Shown: positions 36,015 through 46,768, numbered from the stretch's first letter. The stretch: 64,000 nucleotides of DNA from Hepsetus odoe (GCA_017165825.1 CM029369.1:4404485-4468484); one strand, 5' to 3'. A program made the numbers and translations. Notes: generated from the sequence alone by a model not told the origin.

Positions 36015-37132
36015 GTAAAGCCAATACACCAGCTCTGCTCTCAATCTAAACATCTTTCGTCACTGTATCAATAATGTGGCCAAAAGTATGTGAACTTCCG
36101 TCCAAGCTTAGGTGTCCAGGACAACCTTGATTTGGTCGGTTAAGACAGAAGAGCCATCGGGGCATGGAGGACCATCTCCGTATTAGACCTATGGTCTTTC
36201 CCAAGAATTCCTCCAGTTATCCACATAGTCTGTTTGTTAATGAGCACCATGTTTTAAGCCAGCTGTGCAGTGCAAAGAGTCAAGGTGGCCTGACAAAGCT
36301 CATGTAGAAGCATTCTTATCTCAAATGTCTTCCAGCAACTAATGAAAGTGATTCTTAAAATTTTCCAGATATCGTCCATGCAGCTACAAGAATGTCAACG
36401 TCTTTGATCTTTCCAATTGGGATCTTTTAACGTTCTCCAAAAGAAGAGCTTTAACAAGAGATTAAACTGTAACTGTGGAGTCTCCGATGACCAGTGTGCA
36501 CTTTAAGCAGGGGGAACTAAGAGCCTCCAACCTGGTGGCGGTGGTTCATTCAGGCCGCAGTGGTGTTTGGCAACTCGTTTATCAGGGAGGGAATAACATT
36601 CTTCTCTCCCGACGTGAGCCGTGGGTTCACTCGCCGTGCACTGGTCTCGCTGCAGGGAATCCCACAGAGTATTCGCAGTGAGCCACTTCCAGGCAAGCCA
36701 TTAGCTCATGAAGTGTAGTCTGTCACTTGAGGAGTTGTTGAATTTGGCCATCAGATCCTATTTCACACTTTTAAGTTCTTGCTTCTCTTCCCTTTTCCTG
36801 CGGTTTCTGGTGTAACTGGCCAAACGCTGCTGGCTTAAATTTGCAATACAAGCTTCAGATAAAACCAAATAGATAAAATAAAATGTAAAAGTAAAATACA
36901 GTAAAAGGGACTAAGAAAAGATGGATCTTTAATAAACCAAATGATAAAATAATGAAAACATCAGCTAAGCTGTACCCATAGTGACCTTCCTAAGATTCAT
37001 CTGGACCACACTGTAGCTAGACTAATAGTGGCAGAAGGAACAGCGTGTGTTTATCAGCAGTGTATGAGTTTCGAGTGTTAAATGATTGCTCCTGTAAAAA
37101 GGAGAACTTGATTAAGTCTCTGTTCTTTTCAG

Positions 37133-37198
37133 GCAATCTCACAGACGCCGTCTCAAAGACGCAGGCTCACAGACAGACGCAGCCGAAGGAAAACGCAG
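37133..37198 (+). CDS. tfpi: TFPI spacer exon 2 (between Kunitz 2 and 3)
   Basis: The exon is 66 nt, phase 1 on both sides, between the acceptor CTGTTCTTTTCAG and the donor G|GTAAAC. The product is polar (NLTDAVSKTQAHRQTQPK) with one N-glycosylation sequon, NLT. Human TFPI also has a glycosylated stretch between K2 and K3. The exon keeps the reading frame between spacer exon 1 and the K3 exon. Its short length and low complexity make sequence similarity a weak test, so the call rests on splice sites, phase and position. Confidence 0.75.
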
Positions 37199-37347
37199 GT
37201 AAACAAACCTTTCTTTCCTAAGTGAAGCCTATAACTCCGTATCCTTGCAGTGCATATGCAATACAAGCCACCCCACACACACACTTTTGAGATTTTGCTT
37301 TTTGCTTTCTTCGTTTTTTTAACGTATTGTTGGTTGTTGAGGAATAG

Positions 37348-37515
37348 TTGCCCAGGCTTGAATCCCAAACCAGTAGGTTGCCCTGAGTTACCCTTGATCT
37401 CAAGGGACTGTCCACTGTTGCATTGTGTGTATGGTGTAAATGCTGAGGATACACTTCATTGTGGGGTGCTGTGAGGTGTGCTCAAAATGGCACACAGTCA
37501 CTTTCACTTTCACTT
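37348..37515 (+). mobile_element. SINE-A 5'-truncated copy
   Basis: Starts near the B box (TTGAATCCCAAACCAGTAGG) and has an internal deletion; tail CACTTTCACTTTCACTT. Follows tfpi spacer exon 2 by 150 bp. Confidence 0.85.
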
Positions 37516-37663
37516 AAACACCCTGGACAAGTAGTCCATGGAACTGCACATGATTGCCTGGACGGATGTTTCTCAAGTGCTTGCTGGCCTCTGGGGCAGT
37601 ATAGTCATATTTCTGGACAGAACCTTCTCTCCTGCTGTCAGTACTAAAACAGAGGTGTACATT

Positions 37664-38245
37664 TATATTATTATAATATTCATGATCACACCTTCCAGCT
37701 TCAAACTCATCACCCTCCCTGACACCTTCTTCACCTCTAAAACACTCCCCGCATACTCTTCTTTCAGGATAACTCCTCCCCCGTTCCTCCTTCCATCCAC
37801 ACCATGGTAGAACAGTTTAAACCCTCCTCCAATAAGCCTGGTCTTACTACCCTTCCATCGAGTCTCTTGCACACACAAAATGTCAACCTTTCTTCTCTCC
37901 ATCATATCAGCTAATTATCTACCTTTACCAGTCATGCTGCCAACATTCAAAGTGCCTCCCTCACTTCCACTCTCCTCTCCTTCTTTCTCTCCTCCCTCCG
38001 GACATGCCTTCCTCTTCTTCTTCTTCTCCTTTGGCCAACAGTAGCCCAGTTTCCACCAGCACCCTGTAGGCTAACAGCGTTGGTGGCGGTCGTTGTTAAC
38101 CCGGGCCTCGACCGATCCGGTATGGAATTCTATTTCGTTGTCCGAAAATTGATTTGTCAAAGTTTTACGCCCTTCCTGATGTAACCCTCCCCACCCTCCC
38201 ACGAAGAAATACACTGGCTTGTGCATCCCTGGTGGCTGGGTTTTA
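37664..38245 (-). mobile_element. LINE 5' end with endonuclease start, in the spacer-2 to K3 intron
   Basis: Minus-strand frame with the APE-type endonuclease signature VDILCVQETRWKGSK and FKLFYHGVDGRRNGGGVIL, ending near 37664. Upstream on that strand is a 5' leader through about 38245 (GGATCGGTCGAGGCCCGGGT). It is opposite in strand to the 41.2-kb fragment, so it is a separate insertion. Confidence 0.8.
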
Positions 38246-38487
38246 TATTATTATAATATAATAGTATTTATTCACGTTATTCGCTTGAAGATTTGGTCAT
38301 AGAAATTTAAGAGCACTGACGCACTCCCACACACCTTTCAAAATAAAATGAGGGAGAGCAGGGACTGGAGTGTGTGCGTGCCAAATGTCCTGTACATTGA
38401 AGGCCAGAGGGCAGCAGAGCGGACATTACTCTCCCCTCCCTCTTCCCAGCTGACAGTGAACTAACGCTCTCTGCATTAGAGAAGATA

Positions 38488-38488
<1 letters not shown>

Positions 38489-38523
<35 letters not shown>
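38489..38523. repeat. CA microsatellite
   Basis: About 17 CA units in the spacer-2 to K3 intron of tfpi. Confidence 0.95.
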
Positions 38524-38525
<2 letters not shown>

Positions 38526-38831
38526 ACGCACAGACCATTATTTTCAAAGAGACAGAAGTTCATGAATGAAGTTTCATGAATGGAGCCACAAGCAGGTGCA
38601 ATATTTGCAAATCTGTAGCAGGCAATTCATTAATGAATGCACCCACACCAGGCATGTAGTTTAGGAATTTCATAAAGGATGTATGATTTTTAGTAGAAGT
38701 ACATTCTGTATCATTTCAGGAAACAGTGTGTTTACCACACATTACTGAGCTTCAGCCAAACAATTACAAAAATCATTTCTGACAGTCATTTTAATTAGCT
38801 TTAAATAATAACAACAACAACATTCTTCTTC

Positions 38832-38834
<3 letters not shown>

Positions 38835-38874
<40 letters not shown>

Positions 38875-38884
38875 TAATAATAAT
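38835..38884. repeat. AAT microsatellite
   Basis: About 16 TAA units with one AAA interruption, in a tfpi intron. Confidence 0.95.
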
Positions 38885-39119
38885 CAGTAGCTATTAATTG
38901 GCATTATTATTAGATATAAAAATGTGGTTGCTTTAAAAAATACAGAAAAAAAATCTTTCCTTTTCATCCTTGTTGGCAAGGATCAGGTTGACAAGAATTA
39001 AAGCACATAGAACATGATTTTTGACTCCAGTTCCTGCACCAGCTGAGCAGAAAAATTTATTCAAAACGGTGTGATTTGATTGGTGATTTCTCAGCATTTC
39101 TCTTCACATTGACATTTTA

Positions 39120-39355
39120 AAGTGAAAGTGACTACCCTTGTCATTGTGAAAAGCAGCACAACACAAAACAAGGAAATTCAACTTCTGCGTTTCACCCATA
39201 CACACACGTGCAGCAGGGGGCAGCTATTGAAAGCGGCCAAGGAGCAGTGACGGGGACAGTACCTTGCTCAAGGGTACCTCAGGGCAACCTACTGGTGAGG
39301 GAATCGAACCCACAATCTTCCGGTCCGGGGCAACTCCCTAAACGCTAGGCTGCCC
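39120..39355 (-). mobile_element. SINE-A copy (minus)
   Basis: AAGTGAAAGTGACTACCCTT to GCTAGGCTGCCC; head partly deleted. Confidence 0.92.
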
Positions 39356-39494
39356 ATTTATTCATTCCTGCATTATTTTTCAACGGTTTTGCCAAACAGA
39401 ACAAATCCCTCATTATTTACGTGCAAATACAAAGGCAAAAGCAGAAGGTGGAAACTTGTATTAAGTTAAAACCTTATAATAATGTATTTTTGAA

Positions 39495-39708
39495 CGTGAA
39501 AATGTCTATTTGTCATTGTGAAGAAACAATAAAACACACAGTGAACCACGATGAAATGCTTCTCCACGTTTAACCCCAACACAGTGAAACAGTGGGCAGT
39601 CATATCCAGTGCTGGGGGAGCAGTGATGAAACAACACTGGACAACCTACTGGTCTGGGACTCAAATCCACAACCTTCTGATTAAGGGGCCTGGTCCCAAA
39701 CTACTACC
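39495..39708 (-). mobile_element. SINE-A copy, diverged (minus)
   Basis: GTGAAAATGTCTATTTGTC to GGGCCTGGTCCCAAACTAC; older than its neighbour at 39120. Confidence 0.8.
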
Positions 39709-39997
39709 ACTCGTATTCTTGAAGGACAAAGCTTTTGTCTCTCATTTTCAGCCCAAATCCCTTCACCTAACCCGTTTCAGAGGATAGTTTTGTTGGTTAA
39801 GACACAGTGATCTGCGTATGAATCATTCAGTCCAAACCTTATTTGGTTTTTTTAGATGCCCACAACAACAACAGTATAGAAAAACAGGATAGCATCAAAT
39901 GCAAAATAATCAAGTGTATTTCAGTTCATCTAACAATAATCCAAACCTCTTTAACATCATGTCTTTGCTCACGTTCAGTATAATGCATGATATACGA

Positions 39998-40208
39998 GGG
40001 TGGCGGTGGTCTAGTGGTGGTACTTGCCTATGGACCTCTGGATCAAGAGGTCCCAGGTTCAAATCCCACCTCTAGCACTACCACCACTGGGTCCCTGAGC
40101 AAGACCCTTAACCCTGAGTGTCTCCAGGGGGACTGTCCCTGCAATTAGGACATGGAAGTCGCTCTGGATAAGAGCGTCTGCTAGATGCTGTAAATGTAAA
40201 ATGTAAAT
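39998..40208 (+). mobile_element. SINE-B copy, full length
   Basis: GGGTGGCGGTGGTCTAGTGG to GCTGTAAATGTAAAATGTAA; ends 160 bp before the Kunitz 3 exon. Confidence 0.93.
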
Positions 40209-40368
40209 ATACCATTAAAAAGATTCCATTTTTGTTTTCTTCTAATCTTTGTTTAAAGCATAACAACTTTTACCTGCCTCTGAAACATCTTTTTTTGTTT
40301 TGATGGCATTACCTAGCACCAGTGTTTTCTGCCTCTGACTCCATGTCTGTTTTGATGTGTGTTTTCAG

Positions 40369-40548
40369 AGTTCACTCCTCCAGACTTCTGCCTTCTTCCA
40401 TTCAATAAGGGCCACTGTGACGGAACTGAGAGGAGGTTTGTGTACAACCCCAGACTCAAGCGCTGCCAAGTGTTCCGCTACAGCGGCTGCGGGGGCAACA
40501 AGAACAACTTCATCCACAAGAGGCACTGCATGAAAACGTGCATGTCAG
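40369..40548 (+). CDS. tfpi: TFPI exon encoding Kunitz domain 3
   Basis: The exon is 180 nt, from the acceptor GTGTTTTCAG to the donor G|GTAACG, phase 1 on both sides. It opens EFTPPDFC and encodes a six-cysteine Kunitz domain with the YSGCGGNKNNF signature also typical of human TFPI K3. The position after the second cysteine (P1) is Asp in GHCDGTERRF, whereas human K3 has Arg. An acidic P1 should not fit a trypsin-like protease, which agrees with the known lack of strong protease inhibition by K3; in mammals K3 binds protein S. The exon lies 160 bp downstream of a SINE copy. Confidence 0.95.
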
Positions 40549-41194
40549 GTAACGTCCTTAAAGTTCAATCCTTCAAGTTCTTTCAAAAAATATGCAGTTT
40601 ATCATTGCTGTTCGCTGATTAAGCTCTAAACTGACATACTTGACAGGATATATAACATTTGTATTACATTCAATAGAAATGGTCCAGAATGACTAAGAAT
40701 AGATTCATTAATTCACATTTGGTTTGGACCTTTTTTTGCAATGAGCGATTGAGTGATGACATTTTTGGAAACAGTTCTGTAGGCTTGAGTTCACAGTTGA
40801 CATACAGAATACAGTGCTATCTATTTTTTTCACTTTAAAGTAATGATGATATTTGAATTTTTTCAGTATTTCAGCTATTTGCTCAAAAGGTAATATCAGT
40901 AATTTCATGATGTTTAGTAATTACTGATTAATGATTTCAAGATTAGATTTGACCATGATTAGATTTTGACCATTAGATTAGATTTGACCATGTTTGATAT
41001 ATCAAAACGATTTGAACCATGCATTTACTGTGCTCTGTAAGAGCCGAATGTTTTAGCATACAGTGCTAAAGGTTTCATTTTACTGATTACACCCCATTTT
41101 TATGCTTTTAGAAATAAATGCCATATATTTTATAATGCAGGTAAATAAAGTCAAATTATTATATATATATTTTTTATATTAATTGCGAGATAGA

Positions 41195-42064
41195 GAGAAG
41201 ATTTGATGATGTGAGGAAGCAATATGGTAGTAAGGGCAGTAATGAAGAGGATGAAGAATGGAAAGACTGTTGGTCCGGATGACATACCGGTGAAAGCATG
41301 GAGGTGTTTAGGAGACAAAGTGAACTGGTACAGATTTTCAAGAATAAGGGTGATGCACAGAGCTGTAGTAACTATAGAGGAATAAAGTTGATCAGCCACA
41401 GCATGAAGTTATGGGAAAGAGTCGTGGAAGCTAGGTTAAGAAAAGAGGTGAGGATTAGTGAACAGCAGTATGGTTTTATGCCGAGAAAGAGCTCAACAGC
41501 TGGAATGTTTGCTCTGAGGGTGTTGATGGAGAAGTACAGAGAAGGTCAGAAGGAGTTGCGCTGTGCTTTTGTGGACTTGAAGAAAGGCTATGACAGGGAG
41601 CCTAGAGAGGAGTTGTGGTTTTGTATGAAGAAGTCAGGAGTGGCAGAGAAGTATGTGTATAGGATATGTAAGAGGGCAGTGTGACAGCGGTGAGGTCTGC
41701 AGTAGGAGTGACACATGCATTTCAAATAGAGGTGGGTTTGCATCAAGGATCAGCACTGAATCCATTCTTGTTCGCAGTGGTAATGGACAGATTGATGGAC
41801 GAGGTTAGACAGGAGTCTCAGTGGACGATGATGTTTGCTGATGATATTGTGATCTGTAGTGAGAGTAGGGAGCAGCTTGAGGAGAACCTGGAGAGATGGA
41901 GATTTGTTCTAGAAAGGAGAGGAATGAAAGTGAGTAGGTCAAAGACAGAATACATGAGTGTGAATGAAAGGGAGGAAAGTGGAGTGGTTAAGATGCAGGG
42001 AGTAGAGGTGACAAAGGTGAAGGAGTTTAAATACTTGAGATCAAAAGTTCAGAATAACGGGGAG
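41195..42064 (+). mobile_element. LINE reverse-transcriptase fragment (non-LTR, RTE-like), in the last tfpi intron
   Basis: Two overlapping frames broken by frameshifts encode a reverse transcriptase: NYRGIKLISHSMKLWERVVE, EQQYGFMPRKSS, FVDLKKGYDREPREELW, GLHQGSALNPFLFA and the catalytic FADDIVICSE. The start lacks the endonuclease and the 3' part is cut off after EFKYLRSKVQNNGEY. A frameshift before NYRGIKL and a stop between the two frames make it dead. It lies on the same strand as tfpi and ends about 30 bp before the last exon. Assignment to an RTE/BovB-like clade is from motif memory. Confidence 0.85.
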
Positions 42065-42093
42065 TATTTTTTTTTTTGTCTCTTTTTTTCTAG

Positions 42094-42161
42094 ATCACGA
42101 AAGGACAAAGCAAATACGGATTAAGAAAAAGAACTCCAATATCTTATTCCGATCTGTTTGA
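42094..42161 (+). CDS. tfpi: TFPI terminal coding exon, basic C-terminal tail and stop
   Basis: A long pyrimidine tract (TTTTTTTGTCTCTTTTTTTC) followed by TAG opens the exon. Joined in phase 1 to K3 it reads DHERTKQIRIKKKNSNI, then five more residues and TGA. The run of Arg/Lys corresponds to the basic tail that marks the full-length alpha form of TFPI, which binds glycosaminoglycans and the factor V acidic region. The exon starts only about 30 bp after the end of a LINE reverse-transcriptase fragment, so another open frame reads across the exon in a different phase; that frame is not the gene. Confidence 0.85.
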
Positions 42162-43217
42162 AACGTGACAGCCCCATGGAATCATATCCCACCTGTTTTT
42201 CGCTGTGGAATATTTAAGTTTATAAATACTTGCTAATAGTGTAGAAGCATCCTTTATTTTTTAAGTATTATACAGCCTGTATGTATATGTATTGTTTTTT
42301 CAAAATTTTGTGCTTTTACCTTGTTATGTGTTGTTCTCTAGCTCTAATGCTTTGTGCATTGTTGCTGTTTCTATGGTGTACCACAATTATCTCGGTTTCA
42401 CATTAGGGGAAAATTTCACCATTTTTCAGCAAAAAAAGAAAATATTTTTCTAATTTAAAAGTAAAAAAAAGCTGTTCACAGCGATGTTGAATAGAACCAG
42501 ACTGAACGAAACCAATCTGAAGACTTCAATGCCTCCAAAAGCTCCTCCACTACCTTTTTTTTTTTCTTTTTGCACATTTTCAGATGTCTGTGACAGAATT
42601 ACTCACTCCCAATAGTGGAGTGTTACATGCAGGGTTTAGTTAGGCAAAATAGACCCCAAAGAAAAATACACTGCTGGGTTTGGGCCACTCAGCTATTGAA
42701 TTTTGCAGAAAAAACATCGGAAGTTCTCATTTAACTGAGCTGTATAGGGTACACTGGGAATATTATTTATGTTCAGATCCACATGAATAAAACAACAGCA
42801 GCTTCACTGTTTGTTGTCTCCATTTGCTTTTGGCAGTTACTGTGTTGATATTTTATTCATGTGGAGATTATGTCAAAGTAAAGTGCATTTAATACAGTTT
42901 TTATTGTGATACATGTCTTTAAGTCTTGCAGGGAAATGAAAAAGAAACGTGTCGAAGATCCTTAAGAGCCCCTGCTGTACTTTCATTAATGTGATCCTGG
43001 TTATTCAAACTGTGTGTGTATATATTTGCATTACTGTATGTAACATAGGTGTGTGCCTCAGTCCTCGCTTGTCAGTCGAGTTGTCGTTTGTCAGTCCAGT
43101 TGTGTCTTTGAATAACTAAAGAAACGATTATAAAACAACTCTGTGTGTTGAAATGTGAATGAAATTATTTGTACTGGAGCACACACACTGTGAACAGTGA
43201 ATTTACCCTGACAGTAA

Positions 43218-43218
<1 letters not shown>
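42162..43218. other. tfpi 3' UTR and downstream stretch
   Basis: AT-rich and frame-poor; includes the AATAAA at 42786. No other feature was seen before the CA repeat. Confidence 0.5.
42786..42791 (+). promoter_or_regulatory. Candidate tfpi polyadenylation signal
   Basis: AATAAA lies about 625 bp after the tfpi stop and is followed by a T/GT-rich stretch (TGTTTGTTGTCTCC) within 30 bp. It is the first canonical hexamer noticed downstream of the stop. The 3' UTR length it implies is an inference. Confidence 0.4.

Positions 43219-43258
<40 letters not shown>
43219..43258. repeat. CA microsatellite
   Basis: About 19 CA units next to a + strand SINE. Confidence 0.95.
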
Positions 43259-43261
<3 letters not shown>

Positions 43262-43275
43262 TCACACCAGCAGCA

Positions 43276-43476
43276 GGGGCAGCAGTGTTCTGGTGTTTAG
43301 GGACTAGGACCGAGGGTTGAAAGGTCATGGGTTCGAATCCCAGGCTTGTAGGATGCCCTGAGGTACCCTTGAGCAAGGTATTGCCCCCATCACTGCTGCC
43401 ATGGCGCTTTAAGAGGTTGAATTTCTTTCACTGTGCGCTGTTTCACAAAGACAAATATAGACATTTTCACTTTCAC
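43276..43476 (+). mobile_element. SINE-A copy
   Basis: Head GGGGCAGCAGTGTTCTGGTG, tail CATTTTCACTTTCAC; internal deletion after GGCGCTTTAA. Confidence 0.85.
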
Positions 43477-43499
43477 GCCAGGAGCAGGAGCAATAAGCT

Positions 43500-43634
43500 G
43501 CAGCAGCAGAACACAGGGAGCAGTGTTAGGGACGGTATCTTGCTCATGCATACCTCAAAATATCCTATTGCTGCATGACTCGAACCCACAACCTCCCGAT
43601 CAAGCGGCCTGAGTCACTTGGCCACTAATGTCCC
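43500..43634 (-). mobile_element. SINE-A 5' half (minus)
   Basis: GGGAGCAGTGTTAGGGACGG to TTGGCCACTAATGTCCC; tail to tail with the + copy at 43276. Confidence 0.75.
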
Positions 43635-44563
43635 ACTGCCTACGATGTTCTATCAATTGGACTTATTTTACTTTGCCTAAATATCCTGAGATGCCTCCTC
43701 AAGCCACAGGGTGGTGCTGCCACAACACTTATAGCTTGACTTCTGAAACATTGCGAATGATTTTGGGATCCTATAAAGTCACTCCTGTATCTACACACAA
43801 TCAGAATTCATTCCCAGCCCAGTCTACAGAAACAACATGGTGTCTTCAGTGCATTTATACCCTCTAATTCTTTTGCATGGAGATATAAAGCAGCTCTCTG
43901 AGTCCAAAACACTATTCCGGGCTGAGGGAAAAGCTATTATAGGACTGCTGCCTGTATTTATCCCGGATCTTATTATAGTAAAACATTTCCACTAGGACAG
44001 GCTAGCAGTTTACACTCCAAGCAGGTACCAAACTGTGCCACTACTACTTTAGTTCATCACTTAAAGGAGATTTCTGCTCATTTTTCAACATTTCTGCATA
44101 ATTACGTTATTAAAATATAAAGTCATTTAGAGGGACTGGCTCTGAGATGCTCACAGTGATAGTGATTAGTTTAAAAGCACCATCACTGGAAAGGTAACGA
44201 GTGCATATGAGAGGTTTAAGAGGGTTTTGGCATCCAGTATGTATTTTTGAGTAGATTCCTAGTGGAGGATCACAGACAGGGCAACGTACGGCATAACTCA
44301 TTATTATTCGACTGTCCTGCTATTCAACAGTAAACACTGTATCCGTGTAGACTCTTTGTAGGGTTTGGATAGTAAATAAAATGGCTGTTTGTTAGACAGG
44401 ACCCCTGGATGCGATCAGCACAGCTGTATAATCATTTGTTTCTGTATCTTTTTCTGAATTCATCAATAGAAATCATCACCAGTAGAAAAAACCTCCAATA
44501 GACTGTCAGTGTCATATAACAAATCATACAGAGGCCCCAGCATTGATTTGTGGGGGTTCTGTC

Positions 44564-44768
44564 TGTCATATTGAAACAGCACAGCACACAGTAAACCAAA
44601 AACAAAATGCACACCCCCGTGCAGCAGGGACCAGCCATGTCCAGCGAGCAGTGATGGGGACTGTACCTTGCTCAAGGGTACCTCAGGGCAACCTACTGGT
44701 CTGGGATTCACACCCACAACCTTCTGATCCTGGAGTCTAGTCCCCAACCACGAGACCACCACTGCCCC
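44564..44768 (-). mobile_element. SINE-A copy (minus)
   Basis: TGTCATATTGAAACAGCAC to GACCACCACTGCCCC. Confidence 0.88.
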
Positions 44769-44851
44769 ACTTTGGAGTGATTGCGCCATCCAATACCTTG
44801 ACGGTGTTTGCGATCCAAAACGAATCCTCACTATTGAATGCACCGAAACGA

Positions 44852-44960
44852 GCAAAGTGCTCAAGTACCTGACCCCCCTGATCAGAAGTGGTAGGAGACT
44901 TGAACCCATGATCATCCGATCCAGGGGCCTAGTCCCTAAGCACTAGGCCACCGCTGCTCC
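44852..44960 (-). mobile_element. SINE-A head part (minus)
   Basis: AAAGTGCTCAAGTACCTGA to GGCCACCGCTGCTCC, with deletions. Confidence 0.75.
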
Positions 44961-45119
44961 TTACCTTTAGAAGCTCTTGGCTGTACGATAAAATAGTACA
45001 TTCACGAACCAGCAAATATTTAAAACCTTTTAAAAAATGGGGTTTTAAAGTACTCAGAAGATGTATTTAAGGACTAACAACATTCATTCTCTAGGTTCAC
45101 AGGAGGCACTGAAGCCTCC

Positions 45120-45170
45120 TGTGATGGAGAAACATCCCAGACAGGTCGCCAGTCCATCACTGGGCAGTTT
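45120..45170 (-). mobile_element. SINE-C scrap (minus)
   Basis: AACATCCCAGACAGGTCGCC and AGTCCATCAC only. Confidence 0.5.
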
Positions 45171-45465
45171 ACTTTCAACGCCGTCATTTAAAATGCTTAA
45201 AAATGAGCAAACACAAAGCTTTTATGAGATGATAGAGAACAGCAATGAAGACATAATTAAAACCTTCTTGCGGTGGAAATCAGAAAACTGTATCGATGAC
45301 GAATGAAGGGTTCCTGTTACACCAGCAGACACAAAAAACAAAATCAATTAAATATACAAACGACAAATCAACTACTGCATCTGCTCTTTTAGGGACAAAA
45401 TACTGTTACACACTCTTCAGCGTTTAACAAGTTATTTTTTCAAATCACATTAGAAAGAAAAGAAA

Positions 45466-45695
45466 ATCCTTGTCATTGTGAAACTGCACAGCACACACTG
45501 AGACACACGAAATTCAACCACTGCATTTCACCCCCACACACCCTACAGCAGGGGGCAGCTATTTAAAGTGCCCGTGGAACAGTGACGGGGATGGTACCTT
45601 GCTCAAGGGTACCTCAGGGCCACCTACTGGTCTGGGATTCAAACCCATGACCTTCCAATCCTGGGGCCTAGACCCTAACCACTAGACCACCGCTG
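45466..45695 (-). mobile_element. SINE-A copy (minus)
   Basis: CCTTGTCATTGTGAAACTG to AGACCACCGCTG. Confidence 0.9.
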
Positions 45696-46285
45696 TAAAA
45701 AAAAAATAACCCAAAAAAACAGTTTATAACACATTTTATAACATACTCTAATCATTTTATATGCATCTTCATTTTCCCTCTACATTACATTAAGCACAGT
45801 CTTACTTTTTCCATCTAAAAGTAAGTGCTGTATACATTTTATTTACATTTCTATGGTTATAAGCTCCTATTTTCACTATTTAAATTGTTTTAGATACTGT
45901 TTTGTATAAAACTGCTGTATAAACACTGTACTATGAGTGCACTGCACATGATAAACCCAAAAATTAAATGCTGTCCCAGCAGTGGAGCCCTTTCAACAAA
46001 GACACTTTATACTTTATAACTTTATACTATAAACTGCTACGGAAACACTACAGCATTACTGAGTGTCATTTAAAGGCTTTCCATCAGAGAAAACATCTTT
46101 TTCTTTTTTCGGCTGGTCATCCGTCTCCATTTCTTCCTGCCCTCTGCATCTTCCTCCTTCAAAGCAGAAAAAACACTGTATCTATTTCCCCCCTTTAACA
46201 GATGAGCATCCTGTGCTCTGGAGCGCCGGAGTTCAGGATATAATATATTCACTAATAGGATTACCGTAATACTCAGAAAAGCACA
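45696..46285. other. Stretch before the CpG promoter
   Basis: AT-rich and repeat-poor. A minus-strand frame continuing into the GC-rich promoter looks like chance. Confidence 0.5.
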
Positions 46286-46545
46286 GCTCCATATTGAAAA
46301 ATCACCACGCCTGCGATCCCATTGGCAGTGGGGAGGGGGCCAATCAAAGCGGAGGGGGCGGGGACTCCGCCAGCCAGTGTCGGTGGAGAAGGGCGTGGCC
46401 TGTGGGGATGGGGGCGGGGCGCGAGGGGGCAAGTGCGGCGGCAGCGCTGTCAGTGCGCTGGGTTTGGGCTGCGGCGCTGGAGGGAGAGTGGCTCTAATCT
46501 GAGAGAAGAGAGAGAGAGTCCGGACTCACTACAGCCAGGTAAGCC
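46286..46545 (+). promoter_or_regulatory. CpG-rich promoter of an unidentified + strand gene
   Basis: This is the GC-rich, CpG-rich island of the window, standing out from AT-rich surroundings. It carries CCATTGG (46320), CCAATCAAAG (46340) and GC boxes GGGGCGGGGA (46354) and GGGGGCGGGG (46410), with no TATA box seen. It ends in an exon-like segment with a consensus donor. In vertebrates the gene downstream of TFPI in the same orientation is CALCRL, whose transcripts start with non-coding exons. This makes calcrl the best guess, but that rests on remembered synteny and not on any coding match here. Confidence 0.65.
46440..46538 (+). other. Probable non-coding first exon with splice donor
   Basis: The stretch downstream of the GC boxes ends ACTACAGCCAG|GTAAGCC, a near-perfect donor at 46538/46539, followed by a GT microsatellite in the presumed intron. 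The start is not defined. Open frames through it look like translated GC-rich sequence, so it is probably 5' UTR. Confidence 0.5.
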
Positions 46546-46637
46546 TCCGACAGCGACCTGCTCACTGAAGAGCGGGGTGTTTGGCTGCCATGATGTCTGA
46601 ACCAACCGGATTTTCAGGCTGGATATGGATACTTGAC

Positions 46638-46641
<4 letters not shown>

Positions 46642-46704
<63 letters not shown>
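46642..46704. repeat. GT microsatellite
   Basis: About 31 GT units, 100 bp after the probable first-exon donor. Confidence 0.97.
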
Positions 46705-46768
46705 AAGCATTGTTATCATGACAGCTGAGGATGCACTAAGAAGCTCACTCTGCTTAACCCATGCTTGC

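Larger units (their letters stand above)
27906..42161 (+). other. tfpi: tfpi gene, coding span from Kunitz 1 to stop (partial, 5' exon not found)
   Basis: Six exons with GT/AG borders join in frame, all at phase 1, giving three Kunitz domains, a two-exon spacer before domain 3 and a basic C-terminus. This is the architecture of tissue factor pathway inhibitor, a secreted plasma and endothelial inhibitor of factor Xa and of the tissue factor-VIIa complex. TFPI2 fits worse: its second domain and its short K2-K3 spacer differ, while here K1 carries Lys and K2 carries Arg at P1, as in TFPI. About 256 codons are placed; human TFPI precursor is about 304 residues, so the gap is mainly the signal peptide and acidic N-terminus. 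Whether this is the fish a or b paralogue cannot be told. Introns hold SINEs, a MITE-like element and LINE fragments. Confidence 0.93.

Noticed and set aside
37250..37330. GPI-signal exon of a TFPI beta form
   Set aside because: A hydrophobic run exists near 37290, but the acceptor is poor and there is no attachment-site context.
46070..46600. Long frames on both strands across the GC-rich island
   Set aside because: Proline, glycine and arginine-rich translations of CpG-rich promoter DNA with few stop codons.
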